From Thiotrichales bacterium (GTDB lineage Bacteria; Pseudomonadota; Gammaproteobacteria; Thiomicrospirales; Thiomicrospiraceae): DNA of 64,000 nt. The notes under the pieces are model-generated. The model had not been told where the DNA came from. It ran no database searches and saw nothing but the letters and a program-made list of their open reading frames with translations. The DNA lies in contig JAFGUG010000031.1 of NCBI GenBank assembly GCA_016938655.1, positions 1-64,000 of the forward strand, given 5' to 3'. The position numbers and the translations under genes are program-made. This document shows, in pieces, positions 43,040 through 50,593 of this stretch; the first letter of the stretch is position 1; every line of letters begins with the position of its first letter.

Positions 43040-44824
43040 ATGAGTAAGATTATTGACATCGTTGTTCCTGATATTGGAGATTTCGCCGAAGTTGACATTA
43101 TTGAGGTGCTGATTTCAGCGGGTGACGAAGTGTGCCAAGATGACTCACTAGTCACGCTTGAATCCGATAAAGCGACCATGGAAATTCCAGCGCCGTTTGC
43201 CGGTAAAATTGTCTCTTTTTCTGCCGCTGTTGGCGATAAAGTAAAAGAAGGTTCAATTCTGGGCACCATGGAAATTGCCGCACAAGACACCGTTGCTGCC
43301 AACGTCGAAGAGAGCATTAAACCGGCTCCAGCGGCGGAAACAGCAAATACACCAAAAACTGAAACGCCTGCTCCACAAGCCGTATCTGCAAGCGATTTAC
43401 CGCCAGCGGATATTCAGTGTGAAGTGCTTGTATTAGGTTCTGGCCCTGGTGGTTACACCGCGGCATTTCGTGCGGCTGACTTAGGTAAAAAAGTCGCCAT
43501 GGTAGAGCGTTACAGCAATATCGGTGGGGTTTGCCTAAACGTCGGGTGTATTCCGTCGAAAGCCTTATTGCACATGTCTGTGGTGTTAAACGAAACCAAA
43601 GAGATGGGCGCACACGGTATTACCTTTGCCGAGCCACAAATTGATATTGATAAAATCCGTGAATTCAAAGACGGCGTTATCAATAAACTAACGGGAGGCC
43701 TGTCAGGTTTAGCCAAAGCACGCAAAGTCGAAGTAGTGACCGGTTACGGTAAGTTTACTTCGGGCAATACGGTTGCAGTTGAAGCTGATGATGGCTCAAT
43801 CAAAACCATCGCGTTTGAAAAAGCGATTATTGCCGCCGGTTCTCGTGTGGTTAAACTGCCTTTCATTCCACATGACGACCCACGTGTTATGGATTCAACG
43901 GGCGCATTAGCCCTAGAAGAAATTCCAAAACGTCTATTAGTAATTGGTGGTGGAATTATCGGTTTAGAAATGGCGCAGGTTTATGATTCTTTAGGATCAA
44001 AAATCACCGTCGTTGAATTGGGCGATACCATTATCCCGGGTGCCGACAAAGACATCTCTAAACCACTTCTTAAACGCATTAAGAAAAAGTACGAGAACGT
44101 TTTCTTAAAATCAAAAGTGACCAATGTTGAAGCCAAAGAAGAAGGTTTATTGGTTACGTTTGAAGGTAAAGACTGCCCAGAAACCGATCTATTTGACCGT
44201 GTGCTAGTCGCCGTCGGTCGTGCCGCAAACGGTAAACTGATTGATGCTGAAAAAGCCGGTGTTGCCGTTAATGATTGGGGCTTCATTGAGGTCAACGAAC
44301 GTTTAGAAACCAATGTCGATAACATCTACGCCATCGGTGACATCGTTGGTCAGCCGATGTTGGCGCACAAAGCGGTACACGAAGGTAAAGTCGCAGCAGA
44401 AGTCATTAACGGCATGCCAAGTGCGTTTACCCCAATGTCGATTCCATCGGTTGCCTATACCGATCCAGAAGTCGCTTGGGCAGGTAAAACCGAAGAAGAA
44501 CTCAAAGCCGAAGGCATTGAGTACGAAAAAGGTGCCTTCCCTTGGGCAGCTTCAGGTCGTAGCTTAAGTATTGGTCGTGACGAAGGTCTAACCAAAGCCA
44601 TGTTCTGCGCCAAAACACACCGTTTATTAGGGTGTGGAATGGTCGGGCCAAATGCCGGTGAACTGATTGCCGAAGCCATGCTAGCGATAGAGATGGGTGC
44701 CGATATGCAAGATATCGGATTGACGATTCATCCGCATCCTACTTTGTCAGAGACACTTTGTTTTGCGGCTGAGATGGCGGAAGGGACCATCACCGACCTA
44801 ATGCCACCCAAGAAAAAGAAATAG
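43040..44824 (+). CDS. lpdA: Dihydrolipoamide dehydrogenase (E3) with N-terminal lipoyl domain
   Basis: E3 reoxidises dihydrolipoamide with FAD and NAD+. The 594-residue product is longer than usual (about 475) because it begins with a lipoyl domain (1-80, ESDKATMEIPAP) and a linker. The flavoprotein part has LGSGPGGYTAAFRAADLG (FAD), GGVCLNVGCIPSKALL (redox Cys pair), VIGGGIIGLEMAQVYDSLG (NAD) and HPHPTLSET (catalytic His). It lies 12 bases after aceF with AGGAG upstream. This E3-with-lipoyl layout is known in Neisseria and some other proteobacteria. Confidence 0.96.
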   Translation: MSKIIDIVVPDIGDFAEVDIIEVLISAGDEVCQDDSLVTLESDKATMEIPAPFAGKIVSFSAAVGDKVKEGSILGTMEIAAQDTVAANVEESIKPAPAAETANTPKTETPAPQAVSASDLPPADIQCEVLVLGSGPGGYTAAFRAADLGKKVAMVERYSNIGGVCLNVGCIPSKALLHMSVVLNETKEMGAHGITFAEPQIDIDKIREFKDGVINKLTGGLSGLAKARKVEVVTGYGKFTSGNTVAVEADDGSIKTIAFEKAIIAAGSRVVKLPFIPHDDPRVMDSTGALALEEIPKRLLVIGGGIIGLEMAQVYDSLGSKITVVELGDTIIPGADKDISKPLLKRIKKKYENVFLKSKVTNVEAKEEGLLVTFEGKDCPETDLFDRVLVAVGRAANGKLIDAEKAGVAVNDWGFIEVNERLETNVDNIYAIGDIVGQPMLAHKAVHEGKVAAEVINGMPSAFTPMSIPSVAYTDPEVAWAGKTEEELKAEGIEYEKGAFPWAASGRSLSIGRDEGLTKAMFCAKTHRLLGCGMVGPNAGELIAEAMLAIEMGADMQDIGLTIHPHPTLSETLCFAAEMAEGTITDLMPPKKKK

Positions 44825-44853
44825 GGTCTAAAACACTTAACTTCTTTGTTGGT

Positions 44854-44931
44854 GAAATGGTCACATGCTACAGCATGCTCAACATTTCCCTGCGAAAATG
44901 ATCACATACTTTTAGTATGCTCAACATTTTC
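44854..44931 (+). repeat. Two tandem hairpins with compensatory changes
   Basis: Hairpin A: GAAATG-gtca-CATGCT-ac-AGCATG-ctcaa-CATTTC (44854-44888). Hairpin B: GAAAATG-atca-CATACT-ttt-AGTATG-ctcaa-CATTTTC (44894-44931). Both stems keep pairing although bases differ, and the internal loops (nTCA and CTCAA) are conserved. It could be a REP-like element or RNA 3'-end structure of the pdh operon. Confidence 0.75.
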
Positions 44932-44984
44932 AAGCCTTGAACTGACAAGTTTTTTCTCGCAACTAACTCTAGTCTTGATTTGAA

Positions 44985-45009
44985 GAAACCGCCTTTTGGC
45001 GGTTTTTTT
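44985..45009 (+). terminator. Terminator of the aceE-aceF-lpdA operon
   Basis: The arms AAACCGCC / GGCGGTTT enclose a T-rich tetraloop and are followed by a T-run, 160 bases past lpdA. Confidence 0.88.
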
Positions 45010-45236
45010 AGTTTAATTACGTATTTTTTGTGTATGTTGGTTTACACATTATAGTTGTACATTTAATTTTATTCTGATGTCAATTATTCCCGATTCTCAT
45101 TTTCCTTAAAGCAAGTTTGCGCGCTAAAAGGTCATTGCCATCTCTAATAAAGATGGCCACCAGATTACTTAGTTGTATAAAAAAAATTGTGCTAAAACAT
45201 TAAGTTGTGTTGAGTTAATAAATCCGCTTACAATTG

Positions 45237-45248
45237 AGCAGGCCTGCT
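45237..45248. repeat. AGCAGGCCTGCT palindrome, intergenic copy
   Basis: An exact 12-mer, preceded by CAATTG and followed by AATTTTTAAAAA, about 90 bases upstream of the CHASE-GGDEF gene. Confidence 0.9.
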
Positions 45249-45337
45249 AATTTTTAAAAAAACAACGTAATTATTCGAATTGCTTAAATCCCTTAATTTA
45301 AATAATATTAATGAGTTAAATGAGGATTAAGGTAAAT

Positions 45338-46930
45338 ATGGGCAATAACACGAGTGTTAAAAAGGCGAATCGTCTAAATTTTTTGAGTTTAGCCACTGTT
45401 TCTTTATTGATTACCTTCTTGGCACTGCTTGTCTTAACTTTTTTGTTTGTGGGCAATCAAAAGTCCAACCTGATCCATTCTCAACTTGAAGATCGAGCGA
45501 CCAAGTTTTCTATCAAGATGGCAGAGACCGTCAGGTTGTCGGTCGAAAACCTCCAAGCCGCTTCTGGCATTATCGTTTTTTTTGAAGACACCCGTTTTGA
45601 GCAATTTAAAGGGGTGAGTGCCAACTACTTTAAGTCTGATCCAGGATTGATTGTCATCGAGTGGCAACCGGTGGTTAAATCGGCATCTCGTCAACAGTTT
45701 GAGTTGGATGCAAGGGAAAAAGGTTTACCAGATTTTTATTTATGGGAACCCGATGAACAGGGCAACCCTATTCCCGCTAAAATTCGTCAAGAACATATTC
45801 CGGTGCTATATATGGCCGCGAAAAACAGTGGTGCGAACGACGTCAATACCATTGGCCTAGATTTGGCTTGGTCAGAGAATCGTATTGAATCAAAACACCT
45901 CGCTCGTGATACTGGTAGAGCGCAGTCATCTGAACTTTTTAAAGTGGTGACCGGTAAAACTAACGATTATGAACCGCTTGGGTTTGCAATTACATTACCC
46001 GTTTATAAAAACGGTTACATACCCGATAGCCAAGCAGGGCGTCAAAAAAATCTAATGGGTTACATGGCAGGGGTGTATTCGATAGAGATGTTGATGCAGC
46101 CGCAAATTAAACAGTTATTGCAAGAAGGATTTAATATTGATGTGTTTGATCATTTAAATAATGAAAACCGTCTTGTTATGAACGCAGGAGTCCCCTCTAA
46201 TTTCTCAACCGAAATCGACATGGAATTTTTTGGCAATACGTTAAAATTAAAACTCACCGCAACCAAAGCTTATATTGATAAGCAAGAACAACTTAGTTGG
46301 ACGCTTCTTCCTGGCGTCTTGGTTTTATTCGGCCTACTAGCGTTTGTTTTTCTCTTTTTGTTGAAAATCAAAAACCAGCGTTTAAGACAGATTCAAACTG
46401 AGTTGTTAGTTTCAAATGAACAACTCGATAAACTTTCTCGTCGTGATCCCTTAACGGACTTGTATAACCGTCGAGCCTTTAATAGCAATTTAAAGCATGA
46501 ACTTGAACGGCTTGAGCGTCATGAATATGCAGTCGCTTTACTAATGCTGGATTTGGACTTATTTAAGAATGTCAATGATCGTTGGGGTCATAGCGTGGGC
46601 GATGAGGTGTTAATTGCTTTTGCTAAAAACTGTCGTAAGGCGTGCCGAAAAATTGATACCATTGCTCGACTAGGTGGCGAAGAGTTTGCCATTTTACTTC
46701 CTGAAACTACCTCTGAAGATGCAATGATTTTTGCCGAACGTATCCGCCAGCAAACCGAGCTTCTACAAATACCGATTGCTGACACCACGCACTTTTGCAC
46801 GATAACCGTGAGTGTCGGTATTAGTATCATCAGTCAGCCAATGAGCCCAGATAAACTGATTGAACAGGCAGACAAAGCACTTTATGTGGCCAAGCAGAAG
46901 GGGCGTAATCGGGTTGAGACGTATCAATAA
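45338..46930 (+). CDS. CHASE-domain diguanylate cyclase
   Basis: A predicted sensory c-di-GMP synthase. The 530-residue product has a membrane helix (about 18-40, LATVSLLITFLALLVLTFLFV) and a periplasmic CHASE domain (about 70-270, with DPGLIVIEWQPVV, FYLWEPDEQGN and GLDLAWSENRI). A second membrane helix (about 325-347) leads to GGDEF with RRDPLTDLYNRRAF, DLDLFKNVNDRWGHSVGD and LGGEEF. RKID precedes it by five residues, so the I-site is intact. The ATG at 45338 has AAGG five bases upstream; an ATG six codons earlier lacks this. CHASE domains bind small organic ligands in other systems; the ligand here is unknown. Confidence 0.9.
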   Translation: MGNNTSVKKANRLNFLSLATVSLLITFLALLVLTFLFVGNQKSNLIHSQLEDRATKFSIKMAETVRLSVENLQAASGIIVFFEDTRFEQFKGVSANYFKSDPGLIVIEWQPVVKSASRQQFELDAREKGLPDFYLWEPDEQGNPIPAKIRQEHIPVLYMAAKNSGANDVNTIGLDLAWSENRIESKHLARDTGRAQSSELFKVVTGKTNDYEPLGFAITLPVYKNGYIPDSQAGRQKNLMGYMAGVYSIEMLMQPQIKQLLQEGFNIDVFDHLNNENRLVMNAGVPSNFSTEIDMEFFGNTLKLKLTATKAYIDKQEQLSWTLLPGVLVLFGLLAFVFLFLLKIKNQRLRQIQTELLVSNEQLDKLSRRDPLTDLYNRRAFNSNLKHELERLERHEYAVALLMLDLDLFKNVNDRWGHSVGDEVLIAFAKNCRKACRKIDTIARLGGEEFAILLPETTSEDAMIFAERIRQQTELLQIPIADTTHFCTITVSVGISIISQPMSPDKLIEQADKALYVAKQKGRNRVETYQ

Positions 46931-47092
46931 AAAATGCGTATTTGCGACTAACTCAAGTTATTTAAGGTTGTTTTAGGATATTAGGTATTAATTCACAAAT
47001 TCATATTTAAATCATATATTTAGGCGTTATTTGGCAAGGTCGTTAAAGAGGTTTTTATAAAAAAACTGAAAAATTAAGTGGTTTTAAAAGTA

Positions 47093-47104
47093 AGCAGGCC
47101 TGCT
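47093..47104. repeat. AGCAGGCCTGCT palindrome, intergenic copy with T-run
   Basis: An exact 12-mer within AAAAGTAAGCAGGCCTGCTT, followed by further T residues. It lies between the convergent CHASE-GGDEF and Nudix-rhodanese genes, where it could double as a terminator-like element. Confidence 0.88.
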
Positions 47105-47203
47105 TTTTTTGAAAATCAAAGTTGAGAAAGAACCCCCAACACGCAGACTTATTTTTAAGGGTGTTTAAGTGAGCAAAGCTAACCTGATTAACTCTTTAAG
47201 TAT

Positions 47204-47959
47204 TTAAGCTTGAGGCGCAGCGGTATTGAGGCCTGCTTCTTTCCAGGCTTGCATGCCACCTTTAAGGTTGGTAACGTTGCGGTAGCCCATCTGTTTAAGG
47301 GTGTTGGCGGCAGTAACACCACGAATGCCTTTACCGCAATACACAACAATGTTTGCGTTGCGATTTGGGATTTTTGAATAGGCTTGATCTTCGACAGAAC
47401 TCAACGGAATATGCACGTCGTTGTGACTTAACACACCGCTGATTGGGCGTTCGTTGTTTTCTCGTACATCTAACAGCACTAGGTTGTTGCCAGCGTTGAG
47501 TTTATGGTTTAAATCCATGGCTGTGATGTCTTGAGCTTGATGTTCTGTCTGTTCTTTCAACTTCATTAAGATGTGTTTGTGTGAAGACTGGACGACATTA
47601 ATCGCTTCATCAAGCGGCAAAATCTGACGATCACGGTCTCGCATCTCTTTCCAGGTATCTAACACTTCAGTGACGTCCATGGTATAGACTTCAACCTGTA
47701 TTCTGCTTCCCCATTTGTTCTGCTGATAAATGCCGAACAGGGTCGGTGAGGTGTGACCAATTACGCCGGCTTCTTCAAAGGCTTCTTTGGCAGCCGACTC
47801 ATGCGCTGTCATTTGTAATTCAATTTGCCCTTTCGGAAAAATCCAGTTGCCTTTGTGTTTTGGTTTCGTGGTCACTAAGACGACGTTGATGCCATTGCGA
47901 TCTCTAATAATAGGAATAACGGCGGAACGGTCATTGAGCCAATCGGGTTTATTTGCCAT
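47204..47959 (-). CDS. Nudix hydrolase-rhodanese fusion protein
   Basis: A 251-residue two-domain protein. The N-terminal part (about 1-140) is Nudix of the diphosphoinositol-polyphosphate-phosphohydrolase-like type, with WIFPKGQIELQMTAHESAAKEAFEEAGV. The Nudix box keeps the catalytic EE but has Met for the first Glu and Lys for Arg. The C-terminal part (about 155-245) is rhodanese, with LLDVREN and VVYCGKGIRG, including the persulfide-forming Cys. This pairing could link nucleotide or phosphate-ester hydrolysis with sulfur transfer, but no substrate can be named. It is monocistronic on the minus strand. Confidence 0.88.
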   Translation of the reverse strand: MANKPDWLNDRSAVIPIIRDRNGINVVLVTTKPKHKGNWIFPKGQIELQMTAHESAAKEAFEEAGVIGHTSPTLFGIYQQNKWGSRIQVEVYTMDVTEVLDTWKEMRDRDRQILPLDEAINVVQSSHKHILMKLKEQTEHQAQDITAMDLNHKLNAGNNLVLLDVRENNERPISGVLSHNDVHIPLSSVEDQAYSKIPNRNANIVVYCGKGIRGVTAANTLKQMGYRNVTNLKGGMQAWKEAGLNTAAPQA

Positions 47960-48166
47960 GAGTGTGTGTTTGTTTATTAAATAAGCTTGGAATTATACCG
48001 AATGAAGATTGCTTTGGGTTGGTTTAAAGTGAATGGGTTTGGCGACTTTAAAAAGTGTGCATTCTTAAACTTTGCCTCTTCGGATGTGACGTTGGTCAAT
48101 ACTTTAGGGTGGTTTTCTGTTCTAATATTTTGTTCTGCAAATTAGTCATAACCATAACGAGATAAG

Positions 48167-48847
48167 ATGAAAGAATTAACGAAACTTGCAACTGCGATCA
48201 TTCCCAACAATGGCGGCGAGTTGGTGCTGTTACAGCGTGAAGATGAATTTACCATCAAGTTATCGGGGGCTCGTGGCGTATTGATGAATAGCCGAGTCTA
48301 TAACTCTGAGCAAGAACTGGCAAAGCTGGGTTGTGCGCACATTAAAAACAAAGCCGGTGCAGAGGTGTTAGTGGGCGGGTTAGGGATGGGGTATACCTTG
48401 GCCACAGCGCTGGATTGTGTGACAGAAAGTTCAAGGGTCACGGTGGCCGAACTGATACCAGAGGTAGTAGAGTGGAACAGTGGCCCCTTAGGTGAGTGCG
48501 CCGGTAACCCCTTAAAAGATACACGCAGTCAGGTACGACTAGGGGATATTGCCGAGCTAATCAAACAGCAAAAGCCCGATTTTGATGCCATTTTACTGGA
48601 TGTGGATAATGGCCCAGAAGGTATTACCAACAGTGAAAATAACTGGCTTTACTCTGCTGCGGGATTAAATGCGCTGCTAAATAGTTTGCGTCCAAAAGGC
48701 ATGTTGGCCGTGTGGTCGGCTGCACCCGATTCGTTATTTATTACGCAGCTTAAAAAAGCGGGGTTTAAGAACGTAAAAGACAAAATGGTTCGAGCCAGAC
48801 CGGGTAAGGGGAGTCGTCACATTATTTTTCTTGCTCAAAAGCCTTAG
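48167..48847 (+). CDS. Spermidine-synthase-like methyltransferase-fold protein
   Basis: A 226-residue protein with a class I SAM/dcSAM fold. It has the nucleotide-binding loop EVLVGGLGMGYTLATAL, an acidic strand end VTVAELIPEVVEW, and DFDAILLDVDNGPEG in place of the polyamine-synthase catalytic Asp region. The family is annotated as spermidine synthase-like, but many members lack a proven aminopropyltransferase activity. No speD is adjacent, so polyamine synthesis is not supported here. The DUF3820 gene follows 25 bases later. Confidence 0.8.
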   Translation: MKELTKLATAIIPNNGGELVLLQREDEFTIKLSGARGVLMNSRVYNSEQELAKLGCAHIKNKAGAEVLVGGLGMGYTLATALDCVTESSRVTVAELIPEVVEWNSGPLGECAGNPLKDTRSQVRLGDIAELIKQQKPDFDAILLDVDNGPEGITNSENNWLYSAAGLNALLNSLRPKGMLAVWSAAPDSLFITQLKKAGFKNVKDKMVRARPGKGSRHIIFLAQKP

Positions 48848-48872
48848 TTGGCGTTATTAAAAGCGTTAGATT

Positions 48873-49082
48873 ATGAATCCAGAAAACTTAAAAAAACTCG
48901 TTGAAGTCACGATGCCTTTTGGTAAATACCAAGGCCGCATCTTGGCCGATTTACCTGGAAACTACCTGAATTGGTTTGCTCGAGAGGGCTTTCCACCCGG
49001 TCACTTGGGTCAATTGTTGGCGTTGTTGCATGAGTTAGATCATAATGGATTAAGAACGCTGCTTGACCCGTTGCGAAAATAA
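48873..49082 (+). CDS. DUF3820 family protein
   Basis: A 69-residue product with the family core TMPFGKYQGRILADLPGNYLNWFAREGFP and GQLLALLHELDHNGL. DUF3820 proteins (named in some databases as putative quorum-sensing-regulated virulence factors) have no clear biochemical role. It probably shares a transcript with the upstream methyltransferase-fold gene. Confidence 0.88.
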   Translation: MNPENLKKLVEVTMPFGKYQGRILADLPGNYLNWFAREGFPPGHLGQLLALLHELDHNGLRTLLDPLRK

Positions 49083-49137
49083 CCAATTGCACAATAGTTC
49101 GAACGGTTTCTTTGTGGTTTTGTGAGGGAAAAATGAT

Positions 49138-49428
49138 ATGAACAGAATTCTAAAATTTATTCTTGAATATGAGAGTCAAGATGTCTTAGCTTTTCAAAAA
49201 GATCTTCTAAGTGGTCTTGGGTATGAAACAAAAAAGGCTTTTTTTGAGAGCGAAGAAATTCGAGCGTTTTCTGATTATGTGTACTCCAGTGAATATAGAG
49301 AGACGCTTAACACGCTCACACCGACCCAACGTTCTAATATAGGAACGGTCACGTTTGCTTTAAAAACTTCTGAGCCTCTTGGCATTGAAGTTGTCTATTA
49401 TCCAAACACCATTCCTGACCGAGATTAA
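49138..49428 (+). CDS. Hypothetical protein, 96 residues
   Basis: No family recognised. It is a soluble, mixed-charge product beginning MNRILKFILEYESQDVLAF with no signal peptide or membrane helix. GAGGG lies ten bases before the ATG. A palindrome-like element (TTAGCAGGCCTGTTAG) starts four bases after its stop. Reading-frame length and codon use support a real gene, but not strongly. Confidence 0.55.
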   Translation: MNRILKFILEYESQDVLAFQKDLLSGLGYETKKAFFESEEIRAFSDYVYSSEYRETLNTLTPTQRSNIGTVTFALKTSEPLGIEVVYYPNTIPDRD

Positions 49429-49431
49429 GCG

Positions 49432-49447
49432 TTAGCAGGCCTGTTAG
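49432..49447. repeat. Imperfect copy of the iterated palindrome after the 96-residue ORF
   Basis: TTAGCAGGCCTGTTAG differs from the 16-base dyad by one core base, and TTTTAAAAA follows. It sits within 5 bases of the upstream stop codon. Confidence 0.7.
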
Positions 49448-49620
49448 GTTTTAAAAACCGTTTAGCACTTTTGCTAAGCGTTTTTATTATTTCAGTAAAA
49501 CACTTAAATTCAATGGGGAAAAAACATAGGTTTTTCTTATTCCAAGATAAAATATTATGATTATCTTATATAAATAAATATTATAAGATTCTGCCTGAAT
49601 TTAAAAACAGGTGAAAAGAA

Positions 49621-49749
49621 ATGTCTAACAAAAACGAAAACAAAATCAAAGCGTCTTCATGGGTTAAATACAGCTTTATTCTTGCAGTGCTAATGCTTGC
49701 GCCGGTTACCTTGATTAGTCAAATTGTATTGCCAGTCGCAACGGCTTAA
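49621..49749 (+). CDS. Small single-pass membrane protein (42 residues)
   Basis: A short ATG-started frame encoding a polar N terminus (SNKNENKIKASS) and one hydrophobic helix (about 18-38, FILAVLMLAPVTLISQIVLPV). It ends in ATA. An intrinsic terminator begins 18 bases after the stop, and an AT-rich promoter-like region precedes it, so the unit looks like a complete small gene. AGGTG lies eight bases before the ATG. Function unknown; small single-helix proteins of this size often modulate larger membrane complexes. Confidence 0.6.
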   Translation: MSNKNENKIKASSWVKYSFILAVLMLAPVTLISQIVLPVATA

Positions 49750-49766
49750 CTGACGTTATAAAACGA

Positions 49767-49812
49767 TTCAAAAAAAGCTGAGTTATCTTTTAAGGTAACT
49801 CGGCTTTTTTTA
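49767..49812 (+). terminator. Terminator after the 42-residue membrane protein
   Basis: The arms AAAAAAGCTGAGTTA / TAACTCGGCTTTTTT form a long stem (one G.U pair) with a TTTTAA-type loop and T-run. Confidence 0.85.
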
Positions 49813-49841
49813 TTTAAAATGAAAGGCGATTCAAATCGTTT

Positions 49842-49859
49842 GTTAGCAGGCCTGCTAAC
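49842..49859. repeat. GTTAGCAGGCCTGCTAAC palindrome, intergenic copy
   Basis: An 18-base perfect dyad, the longest perfect extension of the word in this window. It lies between the small membrane protein's terminator and the HNH gene. Confidence 0.92.
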
Positions 49860-49910
49860 GTTTAATAAGCGAACATGGTCGTTTGCTTAAAGGCTGGTTT
49901 ATTCATTGTC

Positions 49911-50207
49911 TTATTCCGTGGTTTCTTTTTGTTTGGCGACCCATTGAACGTGGTTTTGCACTTGCGAATCGTGTTTCAGCGCATCGAGTGAGTTTAGGGT
50001 TTTAGCCAGCGTCATCTCATCGTAAAGTTTGTGAATACCCCGATGACATTGTCGGCATATCCAAATCCCGTTATTTAAAAAATTCTTATCGTAGTGTTTT
50101 CTGAAATAACTGCGACGATGCATCTTTCTTGGAATCAAATGATGAAACGTTAAATGCACTTTGCGTTGGCAAAGGGCGCAATGTTCAGATTTTTTTGATT
50201 GATTCAT
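49911..50207 (-). CDS. HNH-endonuclease-like small protein
   Basis: A 98-residue product with a zinc-ribbon HNH layout: CALC (Cys10, Cys13), TFHHLIPRKMH (His22-His23), NNGIWICRQCHRGIH (Asn, Cys51, Cys54, His59). This bare-domain type is common in proteobacteria; nuclease activity is plausible but unproven, and no toxin-antitoxin or restriction partner is adjacent. It is transcribed opposite to its neighbours. Confidence 0.82.
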   Translation of the reverse strand: MNQSKKSEHCALCQRKVHLTFHHLIPRKMHRRSYFRKHYDKNFLNNGIWICRQCHRGIHKLYDEMTLAKTLNSLDALKHDSQVQNHVQWVAKQKETTE

Positions 50208-50593
50208 GTCGATAATTCTTAATTGGGTTTGGTAAACAAAACACGATTCCAGTGCGCCGATCGGTTTATCTTAATGTAAATAAATAATGCCATTGAGTGC
50301 GTTTTAAATGCTTAGTTGTTTAAGATTCGATTTAAATTAAAAAACAGTTTTATTTGTCTGTTGCGTTTTTTGTTTGTTATTTTTGATAAGGAAAACCTGC
50401 ACTCTAAAACCCAGCAGGCCTGCTGACTTTTAAAAGCTGTTTTTAAGATTTAAGTGCTTTAAGTGAGTTAAAAATAAGTTGAGTAAGGTTCGGTAGGCGT
50501 TAAAAAACGCCAAGGTTTAAACGTTTTGGTTTTTTAATATTTTATACTGTAAGGTTTAAAACAATATTTAAACATTTTGGAGAAGCCGTTTTC
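50208..50593. other. 386-bp intergenic region upstream of the symporter gene
   Basis: It is AT-rich, with a palindrome copy (50413-50424) followed by GACTTTTAAAAG. A small hairpin GGCGTT/AACGCC is near 50497-50512. Promoter-like AT-rich sequence lies at 50530-50560. No open frame of note. Confidence 0.5.
50413..50424. repeat. AGCAGGCCTGCT palindrome, intergenic copy
   Basis: An exact 12-mer with the right flank GACTTTTAAAAG, mirroring the AAAGT-type left flank of other copies. Confidence 0.9.

Larger units (their letters stand above)
44825..45337. other. 513-bp intergenic region with structured repeats
   Basis: It contains two covarying hairpins (44854-44931), a short CCTTG/CAAG hairpin with T-run near 44935-44956, and the lpdA terminator at 44985-45009. 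A hairpin GCCATCT (45137-45143) / AGATGGC (45151-45157) has no T-run. A palindrome copy is at 45237-45248. No coding frame is apparent. Confidence 0.6.

Noticed and set aside
45137-45157. Hairpin upstream of the CHASE-GGDEF gene as a c-di-GMP riboswitch
   Set aside because: A single seven-base stem without the two-helix docking architecture or conserved core of GEMM-type riboswitches.
48167-48847. Bona fide spermidine synthase
   Set aside because: The fold matches, but no speD or other polyamine gene is adjacent and the catalytic region is not clearly conserved.
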